DNA of 64,000 nucleotides from Bagarius yarrelli (GCA_005784505.1 VCAZ01000540.1:409394-473393); one strand, 5' to 3'; shown: positions 10,951 through 21,712, counted from the stretch's first letter. Notes: a model not told the origin generated them from the sequence alone. Numbers and translations: made by a program.

Positions 10951-11714
10951 ATTCCCCTTAGATAAAGGAGCAGATAGATCTAGGGGACTCATGGGTGTTG
11001 AGTATTATGGTGATCTGGTATGTTTAGATGCTGTCTTCCCCTCTCTTATTGATCACGGTGTTGATGATGAGAGTCTGTGTTTCCCTATGTTTCTCCTTTT
11101 AGTTATGCTGACCTAGTTAGTCTTGCATCCATCCTTGCACTCTACATTATTCATTTAATCAACCCAAACCGTGTGATTATATTGTCACTTAACTGTTTTC
11201 CTTCTTTTTTGTCTTCCTCTCCCTCTCTGTCTTGCTTTCTCTCTCACTGTTGAGTTACATATGCCACAACAGAGCTGCCGGTGATCCAGACCCCATCTCC
11301 ACCACGGACCTGTTGGACCCTTCCCTGTGACCTGCTCCAGTGGATGATACATCACCAGGGTGACCAAGGACGTCCCACTCCGCCATAAAGACGTTTCAGC
11401 TGTTCTTTAAGGACTAATGATTTAACTTGCTCACACAGACATTGTAACCACATAATTCCTGCTACCTGTTTTTCACCCAAATGAGGATGGGTTCTCTTTT
11501 GAGTCTGGTTCCTCTCAAGGTTTCTTCCTATTTCCATCTCAGGGAGTTATTCCTTGCCACCGTCGCCCCCGGCTTGCTCATCAGGGACAAACTGATTTCT
11601 GTTTCATTTTATCTAATAATTTCTTCTTTGTGTAAAGCTGCTTTGTGACAATCATCATAGTAAAAAGCGCTATACAAATAAAACTGAATTGAATTTAATT
11701 TAATTTACCTTCAA

Positions 11715-11896
11715 GAATTATTCCTAGCATTGACATGCTTTTAAAGATGGACAGATTATACTTAGCATAGATAGAAACATTTGATGATTTCTCATTAGCA
11801 GGAATTGCAATAAAAGTTAGAAGTGGTTTGTGACTCCCCCTCTCTGGACAGTCCTTCGCCCCAGACGCGTTACCTCAATCAGCTTGTTGATTGTCA
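11715..11896. other. Short spacer after LINE tail
   Basis: Unassigned AT-rich DNA immediately 3' of the L2 tail. No target-site duplication could be defined by eye. Confidence 0.4.
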
Positions 11897-12217
11897 TTAT
11901 TCAGTGGTTTGTATGGCTCTGGGCAGTCTCTTCTCTTTAATGTCCAAACTTTCCACAGTTAAAGCATTGGTCCTGTCAAAGACGTCATTCAAAATCTCTC
12001 CCCCATCCCCTTCTTGTTCTCTTCCTCGACCTCTGCCACACCCCCTCTCTCTCCTGATTGTATCATAGTCAAGTTTGCCATGTGAGCTTGCATTGCCATG
12101 CTCCCCACCCTGTCTTGGGGGCGGATCTTGAGCCTGAGCTCTGGCAGATCCCGTTGCCAGCGCTGAGGTCAGCGTCTGGCCAAGAGGCAATCCAAATCTA
12201 CATTTTGACTCAAACAT
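11897..12217 (-). CDS. Open frame of unknown function, possibly gag-like remnant
   Basis: A 106-codon minus-strand frame starting at 12217. It is hydrophilic and charged, with an Arg/Gly-rich stretch (RRERGCGRGRGREQEGDGG) and no hydrophobic segment or recognised domain. Its composition and place downstream of a retrovirus-like LTR and primer-site sequence on the same strand would fit a gag or leader fragment. Nothing in it identifies a family. It could equally be a chance open frame in a GC-richer patch. Confidence 0.25.
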   Translation of the reverse strand: MFESKCRFGLPLGQTLTSALATGSARAQAQDPPPRQGGEHGNASSHGKLDYDTIRRERGCGRGRGREQEGDGGEILNDVFDRTNALTVESLDIKEKRLPRAIQTTE

Positions 12218-12219
12218 TG

Positions 12220-12950
12220 TAAAGACGACGTGTTAGTGGAAAAAGCTAGTTTAGAGGTGATAGATGTTTCTACTGTATTTTGACTTGTTTTCCTTACACA
12301 TGAATTACATTCAGTCCACATCAACCACATATTATAAGCCTCCTTATCAACCCTACTCTTTTTTCCTCTTTTGTTTCTTGTTATGCTCAAGCAACTTTAA
12401 CTTTTTACTGTTCTAATTGTGTCTCACTAAAACTGGCCTTTTCTGGAAATCCTCACCTCATTCACAACCTATACAGTTTTACGGATTGAGGACCATAACA
12501 TGAAATGTACATTTGGATGTTTACTAAGTGTCATGGAATCATTATCACTATTTTTACTGCGTCCATTAACCATGATCTCAACTCTTTTTACGAATGATAT
12601 GAGTGATTAATTTGTTTTACCTTAATCCTTGGTTCAATCGTATGTACAGACACCGGAAGCGCGTCCACTTTGAGGCATTTTTCTTCTACATAAACTTGCA
12701 AAAACCTTACAGCTTCTTAAAAAATAACTGTGCATTCAAGAGTTCCAAGCACTTAAGTAGAATTCTTAAGTAAATTCTACTTCCCCAAATTCAATCACTC
12801 AACCATTCTTTTTTCCAAAAGGATAATTAGAAGAAGAATTACAATTTGAATTTATTTACATTAACTTAGGAGGATTTTTGCCATGAGGGACTCCGCCACT
12901 GATTCAGTCTCTGTGATTCCCCTGATCTCCTTCCACCAATATCCAATTTT
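12220..12950. other. No gene recognised; possible retroviral leader region
   Basis: Lies between the LTR-like segment and the open frame at 11897-12217. No convincing coding sequence. If the LTR reading is right, this would be the untranslated leader and 5' gag of the minus-strand element. Confidence 0.35.
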
Positions 12951-13025
12951 TATGGTGAACGAAGTAAAAAACCTTCGGGCAGCGGCGCCTGCTGTACTGG
13001 GAGATCTCTAAGACTAGTCATTAGA

Positions 13026-13300
13026 CGTGGAGTCCCATCTGGGTGCCAGGAATAGTCGTGGAAATTTCTCTAAGACAAATAAAAGAAATGAGATGAGATC
13101 AGAATAATAAGAGAACAAAGTTTTTATTGGAAATCCAATGGTGCCTCTGTCAACAAGAGGTCAAGCTCCTCATTGAGAGAAGGGCCCAGATGTTACAGAA
13201 AGTTAAGAATTTATAGTGCGTCTTTATGGGTGTGCACTGTTTCAGTTAGGGTGCGGGCAGCAGTTATCTGCTAAATCTGCTTCCAGTAAGAACTTCTTTA
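13026..13300 (-). mobile_element. Retrovirus-like LTR fragment with primer-site-like sequence
   Basis: On the minus strand a poly(A)-signal-like CCAATAAAAACTTTG (13117-13137) is followed by about 65 bases of U5-like DNA and then TGGCACCCAGATGGGACTCC (13026-13050), which has the look of a primer binding site that starts with TGG. This order (R, U5, primer site) is the 5' LTR layout of a minus-strand retroelement. No matching second LTR was found in the window and the LTR does not end in a clear CA. Treat as a solo or truncated remnant. Confidence 0.4.
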
Positions 13301-13399
13301 TCTCCTTCTTCTTGCACCAAGGTTTTTAAATGTTTGTTCTTTGCACATACATGGGTTAATTAAAAACAAGGAAAAAGATATATTATTCCACATATAAGA

Positions 13400-13612
13400 A
13401 TATGTGTAAAACACTAAAAAAACATAAATTTCACAATAATAAAGTGGGTATATGGGAAAACTGCCTAAAGCTTGGACAGAAGCAGTATTTATTTCTATTA
13501 GGAAGACTGACATTTTATTTAGAATCAAAGAAACTTTTAGTACCTTACCAGAGTGGCTTCAGGAGAGGAAGAAAAACAATGGACCCAACTGTATGTTATC
13601 AAAGTTATGAGT
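13400..13612 (+). mobile_element. Nimb/I-type LINE copy 1, left part (reverse transcriptase segment)
   Basis: Translated blocks VGIWENCLKLGQKQ, FYLESKKLLVPYQSGFRRGR and KTMDPTVC match the reverse transcriptase of the second Nimb-type element in this window (NMGKLPKVW near 25495) and the usual order of this family. The sequence is cut at about 13612 by the 3' end of a minus-strand LINE. The following blocks of the same domain resume at about 16140. Confidence 0.75.
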
Positions 13613-15505
13613 ACAAGCTCAAGAAGCTTTATTGTCATTTCAACCATATATATCAGATGCAGTACAGTCAAATGAAACGTTTCAAATAACAGAACAAACA
13701 TTTAACCGGACTGTGCATAAACAGACAATACAGGACAAAACAGAACACTGTACGGACCAGATTATAAAAATGTGCAAATAAAAAAATGTGCAAGTAAACA
13801 ACAAGATTATTTTACAGCATTTAAAGTGACTGTGCTTAACACAATTGTACTTTTGTGTTTGCTATTGCTCTAAAAATCGATTGTGTTGAGTATGTGTGTG
13901 TGTGTAAAGTTGAGGTAGTTTAGTTCAGTTCAGTGTGTTGAGAAGCCTTATGGCTTGCAGAAAGAAACTGTTACACATTTGGGTTGTGAAGGCCCAAATG
14001 CTATGGTACCTTTTTCCCGATGGCAGGAGTGTGAAGAGTTTGTGTGAGGGATGTGTGGGGTCGTCTCCAATGCTCTTGGCTTTGCGGATGCAGTGTGTGG
14101 TGTAGATGTCCAATATAGAGGGAAGAGAGACTCCATTGATCTTCTCAGCTATTCTCACTATCTTCTGCAGGGTCTTGCGGTTCAAAGTAGTGCAGTTTCC
14201 AAACCAGGCAGTGATGCAGCTGCTCAGAATGCTCTCAATGATCCCTCTCTAGGACTTGGTTAGGATGGGAGGTGAAAGATAAGTATATAAGTATATTCAA
14301 TTCATTGTCATTGTCATTGTCATTGTGCAAGGTACATGTACAGAGCCAATGAAATGCATTTTTCGCATATCCCATCTTGGTAAGTTGGGGTCAGGGCGCA
14401 GGGTCAGCTATGATGCAGCACTCCTGGAGCAGGAGGGGTTAAGGGTCTTGCTCAAGGACCCAACAGTGGTTGACTTGACAGAGGTGGGGCTTGAACCCAG
14501 GTGTTTCTGGTCAGATTAACAACTCAGCACATTAACCATTTGAGCCACCCTGCCCCCAGATGTCCTTTTTTCAGCCTTTGCAGGAAGTAGAGGCACTGCT
14601 GGGCTTTTTAGCTGTTGGAGCTAGTGTTGAGTGACTAGGTGAGATTCTCCGCCATGTGAGCACCAAGAATTTTTTTGTTTCTTATCGATCTCTATCAAGA
14701 ATCTGTCGATATTTAGCAGAGAGTGGTCGTTCTTTGCTTTTCTAAAGTCAACAACTATCTCCTTAGTCTTGTTGACATTCAGAGACAGGTTGTTGGCTCC
14801 ACACCAGGCTGTTGCACTCCGACAATACAAAACAGTAATGACTTTCCATGGTAAATAAAATGGCCTGCATCTAACAGTCACAAACTCCACAAGCGATGGA
14901 CAGAAAGTGGAAACAATCTCAGTTTTTGCACCATTCAGTGTTGATGTAAACACACACGCCACCACCACAAGTCTTACCGCACAGAGCTGCTTTTCTGTCA
15001 GCGCGAAAAGATGTAGGCCCATCTAGCTGAATGGTGGCGTCCGGAACTCTGTTGCTGAGCCATGTTTCCTTGAAAACAATGACACGACAGTCTCCAAATT
15101 CACGCCGTGTAGTCTGCTGGAGTCTGATATAGTCCAGTTTATTTTCCAGGGAGCAGTATGGAAGTTTGAAAGTAGTATGGATGGGAGTGCTGGCCAGCTA
15201 GGATTTGTTTTTTAGCACGGACACCCACCCGCTTCCACGTCCCTTCTCCTAGCCGCCGGCATCAGGTGACGGTGAGGTCTGGGGACCTGGTCCTCGTAGC
15301 AAGCCGAGGTTGTGAACTATGTTTCGGACATCATCATGCAGGTAGGTTGTCGCATGATTATCATATTTTAAGAGCGTCTGATGGTCGTATACATCAACAC
15401 CAATGCCTTTGGTGTCCATGTGCCATTTTTGGTTGGGCTAAAACATAAATAGCACCATTTTGGATCCAGAGTAGCTGCTGTATGCTACTGCCACGCTGCC
15501 ATCTT
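13612..15505 (-). mobile_element. Rex1/L2-like LINE, nested insertion, internally deleted
   Basis: The 3' end lies at 13612, where the minus strand reads TATATATGGTTGAAATGACAATAAAAGC, the characteristic 3' end of this family. Reading leftward to right on the minus strand from high to low coordinates: a 5' end with CCAAGATGGCAGCGTGGCAG (about 15505), endonuclease-linked sequence at 15000-15150, a join near 14900, NNLSLNVNKTKEIVVDFRKAK (14740-14780), AQQCLYFL-type block (14590), and IVRIAEKINGVSLPSILDIY plus PSGKRY at 13925-14185. Stops and the missing reverse transcriptase core make it dead. A SINE-like repeat interrupts it at 14276-14560. Confidence 0.85.
14276..14560 (-). repeat. SINE-like repeat inside the LINE
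   Basis: Contains a short CATTGT tandem run, then GCAAGGTACATGTACAGAGC, and TTAAGGGTCTTGCTCAAGGA with a 'GGGGCTTGAACCCAGG' B-box-like segment that reads as tRNA-type in the reverse direction, ending AACCATTTGAGCCACC. The LINE blocks on either side are contiguous when it is removed. Confidence 0.65.
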
Positions 15506-16009
15506 GGATTCAGTTATTTAATTCAATTTAATTTTATTTGTATAGCGCTGTTTACAATGGCGATTGTCACAAAGCAGCTTTACACAATCAAAGAAATTAT
15601 AAGATGAAAAGTGAATCAGAAATCGGTTTGTCCCTGATGAGCAAGCTGGGGGCAATGGTGGCAAAAAAGTGGGGGGGGGGGGGTGGGGGGGGGGGGGGGG
15701 GGTGGCAAAAAAAGGGAAAAACTCCCTGAGGCGGAATAGGAAGAAACCTTGAGAGAAAAAGACTCAACAGAGAACCCATCCTCATTTGGGTGAAAACAGG
15801 TAGCAGGAATTATGTAGTTACACTGTGTCTGTAAGCAACTTGAATCATAAGTCCTCGAAGAACAGCTGGAACGTCTTTATGGCAGAGTGGAACGTCCTCG
15901 GTCACCCTGGTGATGTGATCATCAACTGAAGCGAGTCACGGGGAAGGGTCTGGCAGGTCCGGAGTGGAGATGGGGTCTGGATCACTGGCAGCTCAGTTGT
16001 AGCTCGATA

Positions 16010-16043
<34 letters not shown>

Positions 16044-16070
16044 GAAAGAAAGACAAAAAAAAGAAGAAAA
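15506..16070 (-). mobile_element. L2-type LINE, 3' end fragment
   Basis: Starts with the inverted tail AATTCAATTTAATTTTATTT and 'GTATAGCGC' and continues through the 3' UTR shared with copies 1 to 3 (GAACCCATCCTCATTTGGGT, GGTCTGGATCAC). Only the last about 550 bases of the element are present. It holds a long G-run and an AG microsatellite at 16018-16040. Confidence 0.8.
15669..15704 (+). repeat. Poly-G tract with single T breaks
   Basis: About 34 bases that are G except for two T interruptions, in the place where related copies read GGGGCGACGGTGGC. It appears to be an expansion within the LINE 3' UTR. Such tracts can form four-stranded structures and are error-prone in sequencing. Confidence 0.9.
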
Positions 16071-16134
16071 ACCGTTAAGTGACAGTTATGCTTGTATGTA
16101 ATGTTGCGCTTGTAAATTTTTTTACTATTGTATT

Positions 16135-17512
16135 ATTTTAAAAAGAATCAGTCATGGCAGTTATTTTTTATGTTGAGAAAGCCTATGATATGGTTTGAAA
16201 GGAAAGACTAATGATTCGGTTATATAAAATAGGAGTCTTTAATTGGGTTAAAGATTTTTTGATTGGCAGATCTATTTGAGTTAGATTTGATACAGCTTTG
16301 TCCAGGAAATAGTCCAGGAGAGTGTCATTAGTCCATTACTTTTACCATTATAATAAATGATGTTTTTTTTTCCAAGTTCCACCTGATATTAGTCGATTTT
16401 TATTTGCAGATGATAAAGCATTATGGAAAAGGGGATAGAATGTGGGCCACATTAAAATAAAAATACAAGAGGCAATCAGTATGATTGAAAAATAATCTAG
16501 TAAAAAAAACAAAATCACTACTAATTACAAAAAAAAAAAGAAATAAAATGAAATGAATGTAAGAATGTGTACGAAAAAAATAACTGAGCAGGTTAAAGTC
16601 TTTAAGTTTCTCTGAATGTGGTTTGATTCCAAGTTGATTTGGACTGAACATGTTAATAAGATACTAAGAAGGTATTAAATGTTATGAGGTGTTTATCTGG
16701 ATCTGAATGAGGAGCAAGTACAGGTGCAATGAAAAATGTATATATATCATTGTTAGGATCAGTATTAGATTATAGGGGTTTTGTATATGGATCAGCAGCT
16801 AAAACATTAGTAAAAAAGGTAGAAATAGTACAAGCGCAAGCACTAAGATTGTGTTGTGATGCGGTTAAGTCGATTCCTGTTGATGCTCTGCATATGGAGA
16901 TGAAAGGAATTTCCAAAGGGAACAGCTAATGATGAATTATTGGGCAAATTTAAAGGACATACAGAGGCTAGAAATACAACTGCCAAAGTATTTCTTCTAT
17001 GTTGGGAGAATGAGAGAGTTGAGATTAAATGTTGTGCATGGGTCTCAGGGGATATAGCAGGGAAATAGGATTAAAAATGGTGGTTGAGGATAGAATTCGA
17101 ACATTGTATCAAAATTATGAAGCAATATATACAGATGGTTCCATAGATTTTACAGGAAGAACAGCATATGCATTCATCATTCCATCTTTACAAGTATCCT
17201 ACAATAGGAGAACATCAGATCACCTGGCAGTTTATACAGTTAAGCTAATAGCAATTTCAACAGATCTTCTCTGGGTAGACAAAGTGAAACTAAACAAAAA
17301 TATTCTGTGCTTAGATTCAAGTTCAGGGTTATTATCTTTACAATATTTTTGATCCCAGAAGACATAGTTAATGAAATATATAAAACTCTGTTCAGACTTC
17401 ACAATTTGAATATAGTGGCTACATTTATGTGGGTGCCAGCTCACAGTTAAAGGCAATAAAATGGCTTTCATCATGGGATTCATTAGCAAAGAAAAGGAAG
17501 CAACTAGGCAGG
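16135..17512 (+). mobile_element. Nimb/I-type LINE copy 1, right part (reverse transcriptase end and RNase H)
   Basis: Resumes with VIFYVEKAYDMV (motif A region) near 16160, then FNWVKDFLIGRSI, FADDKALWKRG-type motif C near 16400, MKNVYISLLGSVLDY near 16730, and an RNase H domain with the AIYTDGSI segment near 17120 and FMWVPAHS near 17430. Each block has a match in copy 2 at 25580-26480. An in-frame RNase H is typical of I/Nimb-type LINEs. Several stops and small indels are present. It is cut at about 17512 by the tail of a minus-strand L2 element. Confidence 0.8.
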
Positions 17513-17941
17513 AAAATTCAATTCAATTTAATTCAGTTTTATTTGTATAGCTTTTTTACAATGGTGATTGTCACAAAGCAGCTTTACAATTGAAGAAATT
17601 ATGAGATGAAAATGAAACAGAAATCAGTTTGTCCCTGATGAGCAAGTCGGGGCGACGGTGGCAAGGAAAAACCCCCTGAGATGAGATAGGAAGAAACCTT
17701 GAGAGGAACCAGACTCAACAGAGAACCCATCCTCATTTGGGTGAAAAGTGAAAAACAGTCATTAGTCATTAAAGAGCAGCTGGAACGTCTTTATGGCGAA
17801 GTGGGTCGTCCAAGATCGCCCTGGTGATGCATCATCCGCTGGGCAGGTCACAGGGAAGGGTCCCACAGGACCGGGTCGGAGGTGGGGTCTGGATCACCGG
17901 CAGCTCCGTTGTGGCGTATGTAACTCAACAGTGAGAGAGAA

Positions 17942-17977
<36 letters not shown>

Positions 17978-18281
17978 GGAAAGGAAGGCAAAAAGAAGGA
18001 AAACAGTTAAGTGACAATGTAATCACACGGTTTGGATTGATTAAGTGAAAAATGTAGAGTGCAAGAGTGGACTCCGGCAAGACTAACTAGGTCAGCATAA
18101 GTAAAAGGAGAACAGAGGGAAACACAGGCATGAGGGCTCCCTGATATGTTAAGCAACCAGCCGCTCTCATCATCAACACCGTGATCAATAAGAGAGGGGA
18201 AGACAGCATCTAAACATACCAGATCACCATAATACTCAACACCCATGAGTCTCCCAGATCTGCTCCTTTATCTAAGGGGAA

Positions 18282-19920
18282 TCAAATACAAAAGGCTTGA
18301 TTAAATAGGTACGCTTTTAGCCTGGACTTAAACACTGAGACTGTGTCTGATTCCCAAACATACATAGGGAGGCTATTCCATAGCATTGGGGCTCTGTAAG
18401 AAAAGGCTCTGCCCCCTGCTGTAGTTTTTATAATACGCGGTACTGACAGGCAGCCTGCGTCCTTTGATCGAAGTAGGCATGGCGGAACGTAAGACACTAG
18501 AAGTTCGCTTAAGTACTGCGGTGCGAGACCATTTAGAGCTTTATAAGTTAACAGTAGTATTTTAAAATCGATGCGGCGTCTCACTGGGAGCCAATGCAGT
18601 GTGTATAAGACCGGCGTGATGTGCTCGTATCTTTTAGTTTTAGTGAGGACTCTCGCTGCTGCGTTCTGGACTAACTAAAGGTTATTAATGCACCTAGTGG
18701 AACATCCAGACAGTAAAGCGTTACAGTAATCCAGCCTGGATGTGATAAACGCATGAAAAATTTTTCAGCATCAGTAAGCGACAAGATATTTCTTATTTTA
18801 GCGATATTTCTGAGATGATAGAATGCTATCCTGGTAATATTGTCGACATGGGCTTCAAATGAGAGATTGGAGTCTAAAATCACACCCAAATCTTTTACTG
18901 TTGCACTTGGTGGAACAGAAAGACTGTCTAGTGTTAAGGTGTGATCAGGAAGCTTACTTTTAGCTACCAGAACCTCCGTCTTGTTAGCGTTAAGCAAGAG
19001 GAAATTGCATAACATCCAATCTCTTACTTCCTTCACACATTGCTCAATTTTATTAAACTGGCCTTTCGCGTCAGGCCTTGATGAGACGTATAACAGTGAA
19101 AACTGATATCATGCTTACGAATTATGTTTCCCAAAGGCAGCATGTAAAGAGAGAAAAGAAGTGGGCCTAAAACCGAGCCCTGTGGAACACCACACTTTAC
19201 AAGGGAGCACGCAGAATAATCAACATTTGAATCTACAAACTGGTAGCGATCGGTTAAATAGGACCTGAGCCACGCAAGAGCTGTTCCTTTAATTCCTACT
19301 AATTTTTCTAATCTGTGAAGATGAATATCGTGATCTATGGTGTCGAAAGCCGCACTAAGGTCAAGTAATATAAGCAACAAGACAGAGCCTTGGTCGGATG
19401 CCAGTAAGAGGTCATTAGCTACTTTGACCAGTGCCGTCTCCGTGCTGTGGTGAGGCCTGAATCCTGATTGATAAAGTTCGTGTATGTTATTTCTTTGTAA
19501 ATATGAACATAGTTGTTGCGCTACTACCTTCTCTAGGATTTTAGAGATAAACGGAAGGTTAGATATCGGCCTGTAGTTCGACAGCTCATTTTGGTCAAGG
19601 TCAGGTTTCTCAATTAAAGGTTTAATAACTGCTAATTTAAAAGATTTGGAAACATACCCACTGCTGAGAGAAGAGTTAACTATTTTCAACAGGGGTTCTG
19701 ATACTGCCGGAACAATTTACTTAAGAAAGTGTGATGGTATAGGATCTAACACACAAGTTGACGGTTTTGTGGAAGAGATGAGTGCAATTAGGTTTTTCTC
19801 TTCCAGAGGAGAGTTCTGTTCTGATGTGGTTAATTGTTCATCAGAATCATTTGAAAGGTCTGGTTTTAGAGCGTGAATTTTCTGCCTAATGTTTGCAATT
19901 TTATTATCAAAGAAGTTCAT
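18282..19920 (-). pseudogene. LINE ORF2, reverse transcriptase part, motif C deleted
   Basis: Minus-strand blocks: NFFDNKIANIRQKIHALKPD (19920), the frame from 19689 with VIKPLIEKPDLDQNELSNYR, LILLDLSAAFDTIDHDIHLH (motif A) and CGVPQGSVLGPLLFSLYMLP (motif B). After ISFHCY the family normally reads ADDTQLY; here it goes straight to TSHQGLTRK, so the catalytic Asp pair is lost and the frame shifts. The C-terminal part continues as KEVRDWMLCNFLLLNANKTE and MRRRIDFKILLLTYKALNGL. No polymerase activity is possible from this copy. Confidence 0.85.
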
Positions 19921-20082
19921 GAAATCCTCACTGCTGCACGCAGTTATGGTGCAGGTTTCTGACGTCGTCTTAATCCTAGTTAATTTTGCAACGGTGTCAA
20001 ATAGAAATCTAGGATTATTTTTATTATTATTTAAGGTTAGAAAGATACGTTGCTCTAGTTACACTAAGAGCTTTTTTATAAG

Positions 20083-21027
20083 CTAGAATTTCCTCTTTCC
20101 ATGCTGCCTGGAAAACCAGCAATCTAGTTTGGCACCATTTACGTTCTTGTTTACGTGGCTCTGTTTTAAAGAGCGTGTGTGTTTATTATACCAAGGAGCG
20201 AGTTTCTTATCTTTAATTATTTTTCTTTTAACTGGAGCCACGTTATCTAATGTAGAGCGGAAAGCAGCATCTATATATTCAGTCGCCTGCTCGAGTTCTG
20301 TTGGATCAGACGGCGATCCAATGACAGAAGACAATTTTGGAAGATAATTAATAAAACTCTGAGCAGAAGTTGATGTAAGTGTACGTTTAAAGCGGTAGCG
20401 CAGCGCTACATGTGCGCTATTAGTATGACGCATTTTAAACGATATAAGATGGTGATCAGAAATAATTTCGCACTGAGGAGTTGTTACTATATTACTTATA
20501 CTTATTCCGAAAGATAATATTAACTCTAATGTGTGACCTGCTTTATGAGTGGGTCCTATTACACACACTGAGTCAAGTAAAGACATAAATGCTGTTCTCA
20601 GCGGGTCGTCTGAGTTTTCAAAATGAATGTTAAAGTCTCCAGCAATTAAAGCTTTATCGACGGAGACAACCAGGTTAGACAGAAAATCTGCAAATTCACT
20701 AAGAAATTCAGAGTACGGACCTGGGGGTCTGTAAATAAGAACTAGAGAGATCAACTGACTCTGCTTATTTTTTGTCTCTGCAGATTTAAGGTTACTGTAG
20801 AGAGCTTCGAATGAATTAAAATTTCGTCCATGTTTCTGTACGATAGTTAGATTATTATTAAAGATAACTGCGACGCCTCCACCTCTACCATTAGGGCGAG
20901 ACTGATGTATGTAGCTGAAACCTGGAGGGCTAGCTTCATTTAATGCTACATACTCGTCCGGTTTAGTCCATGTTTCTGTTAAACATAAAATGTCAAAATC
21001 CAGATCTGAGATCATTTCATTAACCAT
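20083..21027 (-). pseudogene. LINE ORF2, endonuclease part (314-codon open frame)
   Basis: An apurinic-type endonuclease domain: MISDLDFDILCLTETWTKPD (with catalytic Glu), the SYIHQSRPNGRGGGVAVIFN block, LISLVLIYRPPGPYSEF, ALIAGDFNIHFENSDDP and the C-terminal ISDHHLISFKM with the SDH catalytic motif. All main motifs are present, but GAGHT-like block reads KAGHTLELILSFGI where LDLVL is usual, and the frame breaks after 20083 before the reverse transcriptase. The endonuclease would nick target DNA to prime reverse transcription. The true upstream ORF2 start is lost by truncation. Confidence 0.85.
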
Positions 21028-21074
21028 AAGTGCTTTAGAAGTAAGAGATCTATATTAATTAAATTACTAAAGCG

Positions 21075-21705
21075 GCACAGGCTACACAACTACACAGGCA
21101 GACACCTTTATAACATCCAGCATGTTTATACCATCCTGTAGGTTTATCCTCCATAACATCAGGAGGATTCGACCATTCTTAACTACTAGGCCACTCAGTT
21201 GCTTGTGCAGTCTCTTGTAATTTCTAAACTAGACTACTGCAATTTGCTTTTGGCAGTCCTACCTCTGAGTGCAATTCGTCCTCTGCAGTTGATTCAGAAT
21301 GCAGCTGCATGTGTTGTTTTCGATCTACAAAAGTTTTCACACACCACTTCACTGCTGTGCTCCCTTCATTGGCTCCCAGTAGCTGCACGCATCAGATTCA
21401 AAACACTGATGCTTGCATACAAAGCCAAAAATGGAGCAGCATCCTCCTACCTTCAAGCACTTATCACTGCTCGCAAAGCACCACGCTCCCTCAGATCCAC
21501 AAGTACTGCTCGTCTTGTTCCACCATTCCCTAGGACACAAGGTTGGTCTGCTTCAAGACTTTTCTCTTGTTCTGGCACCAAGATGGTGGAATAAACTTCC
21601 TATTAATGTCAAAACAGCAGAGTTACTGGCCGTCTTAAAGAGACATTTGAAAACCCCTCTCTTTCTTAAATACCTAGTTTTATATATATGTGTATATATA
21701 TATAT
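21075..21705 (+). mobile_element. LINE (CR1/L2 superfamily) C-terminal fragment
   Basis: From about 21140 the plus strand encodes SLVISKLDYCNLLLAVLPLS, IRPLQLIQNAAACVVFDLQK, SLHWLPVAARIRFKTLMLAY and APRWWNKLPINVKTAELLAV across two frames, the standard C-terminal region of CR1-type LINEs. It is a different family from copies 1 to 3. It ends in a (TA)n tract. The first about 60 bases contain ACACAGGCAGACACCTTTATAACATCCA, which resembles the Nimb element at 26610 rather than this LINE. Confidence 0.8.
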
Positions 21706-21712
21706 ATATATA

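Larger units (their letters stand above)
7806..11710 (+). mobile_element. L2-type (CR1 superfamily) LINE, copy 1, near full length but broken
   Basis: The order is: ORF1 with zinc-finger-like start and SGNH esterase motifs (7848-8755), ORF2 endonuclease remnant (8960-9290), linker (9290-9770), reverse transcriptase blocks (9870-10480), C-terminal region (10490-10950), 3' UTR, and the tail AAAAAGCGCTATACAAATAAA...GAATTGAATT at about 11665-11710. Compared with the minus-strand copy at 17515-21055 it lacks most of the endonuclease (jump at 9292), about 70 bases at 10060 and the stretch that would hold the active-site Asp pair (jump near 10480). Short matching segments are almost identical between the copies, so they look fairly young. 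Confidence 0.9.
17515..21055 (-). mobile_element. L2-type LINE copy 2, 5' truncated
   Basis: The inverted tail ATTCAATTTAATTCAGTTTT at 17517 marks the 3' end. Reading on the minus strand: endonuclease at 21027-20083, linker, reverse transcriptase at 19689-19033, C-terminal domain to 18282, 3' UTR with AG microsatellite at 17935-17985. ORF1 is missing. It is the best preserved L2 copy here and shares near-identical stretches with copy 1 in inverted orientation. Confidence 0.93.

Noticed and set aside
15597..15785. Proline-rich minus-strand frame
   Set aside because: Caused by the poly-G tract in a LINE 3' UTR.
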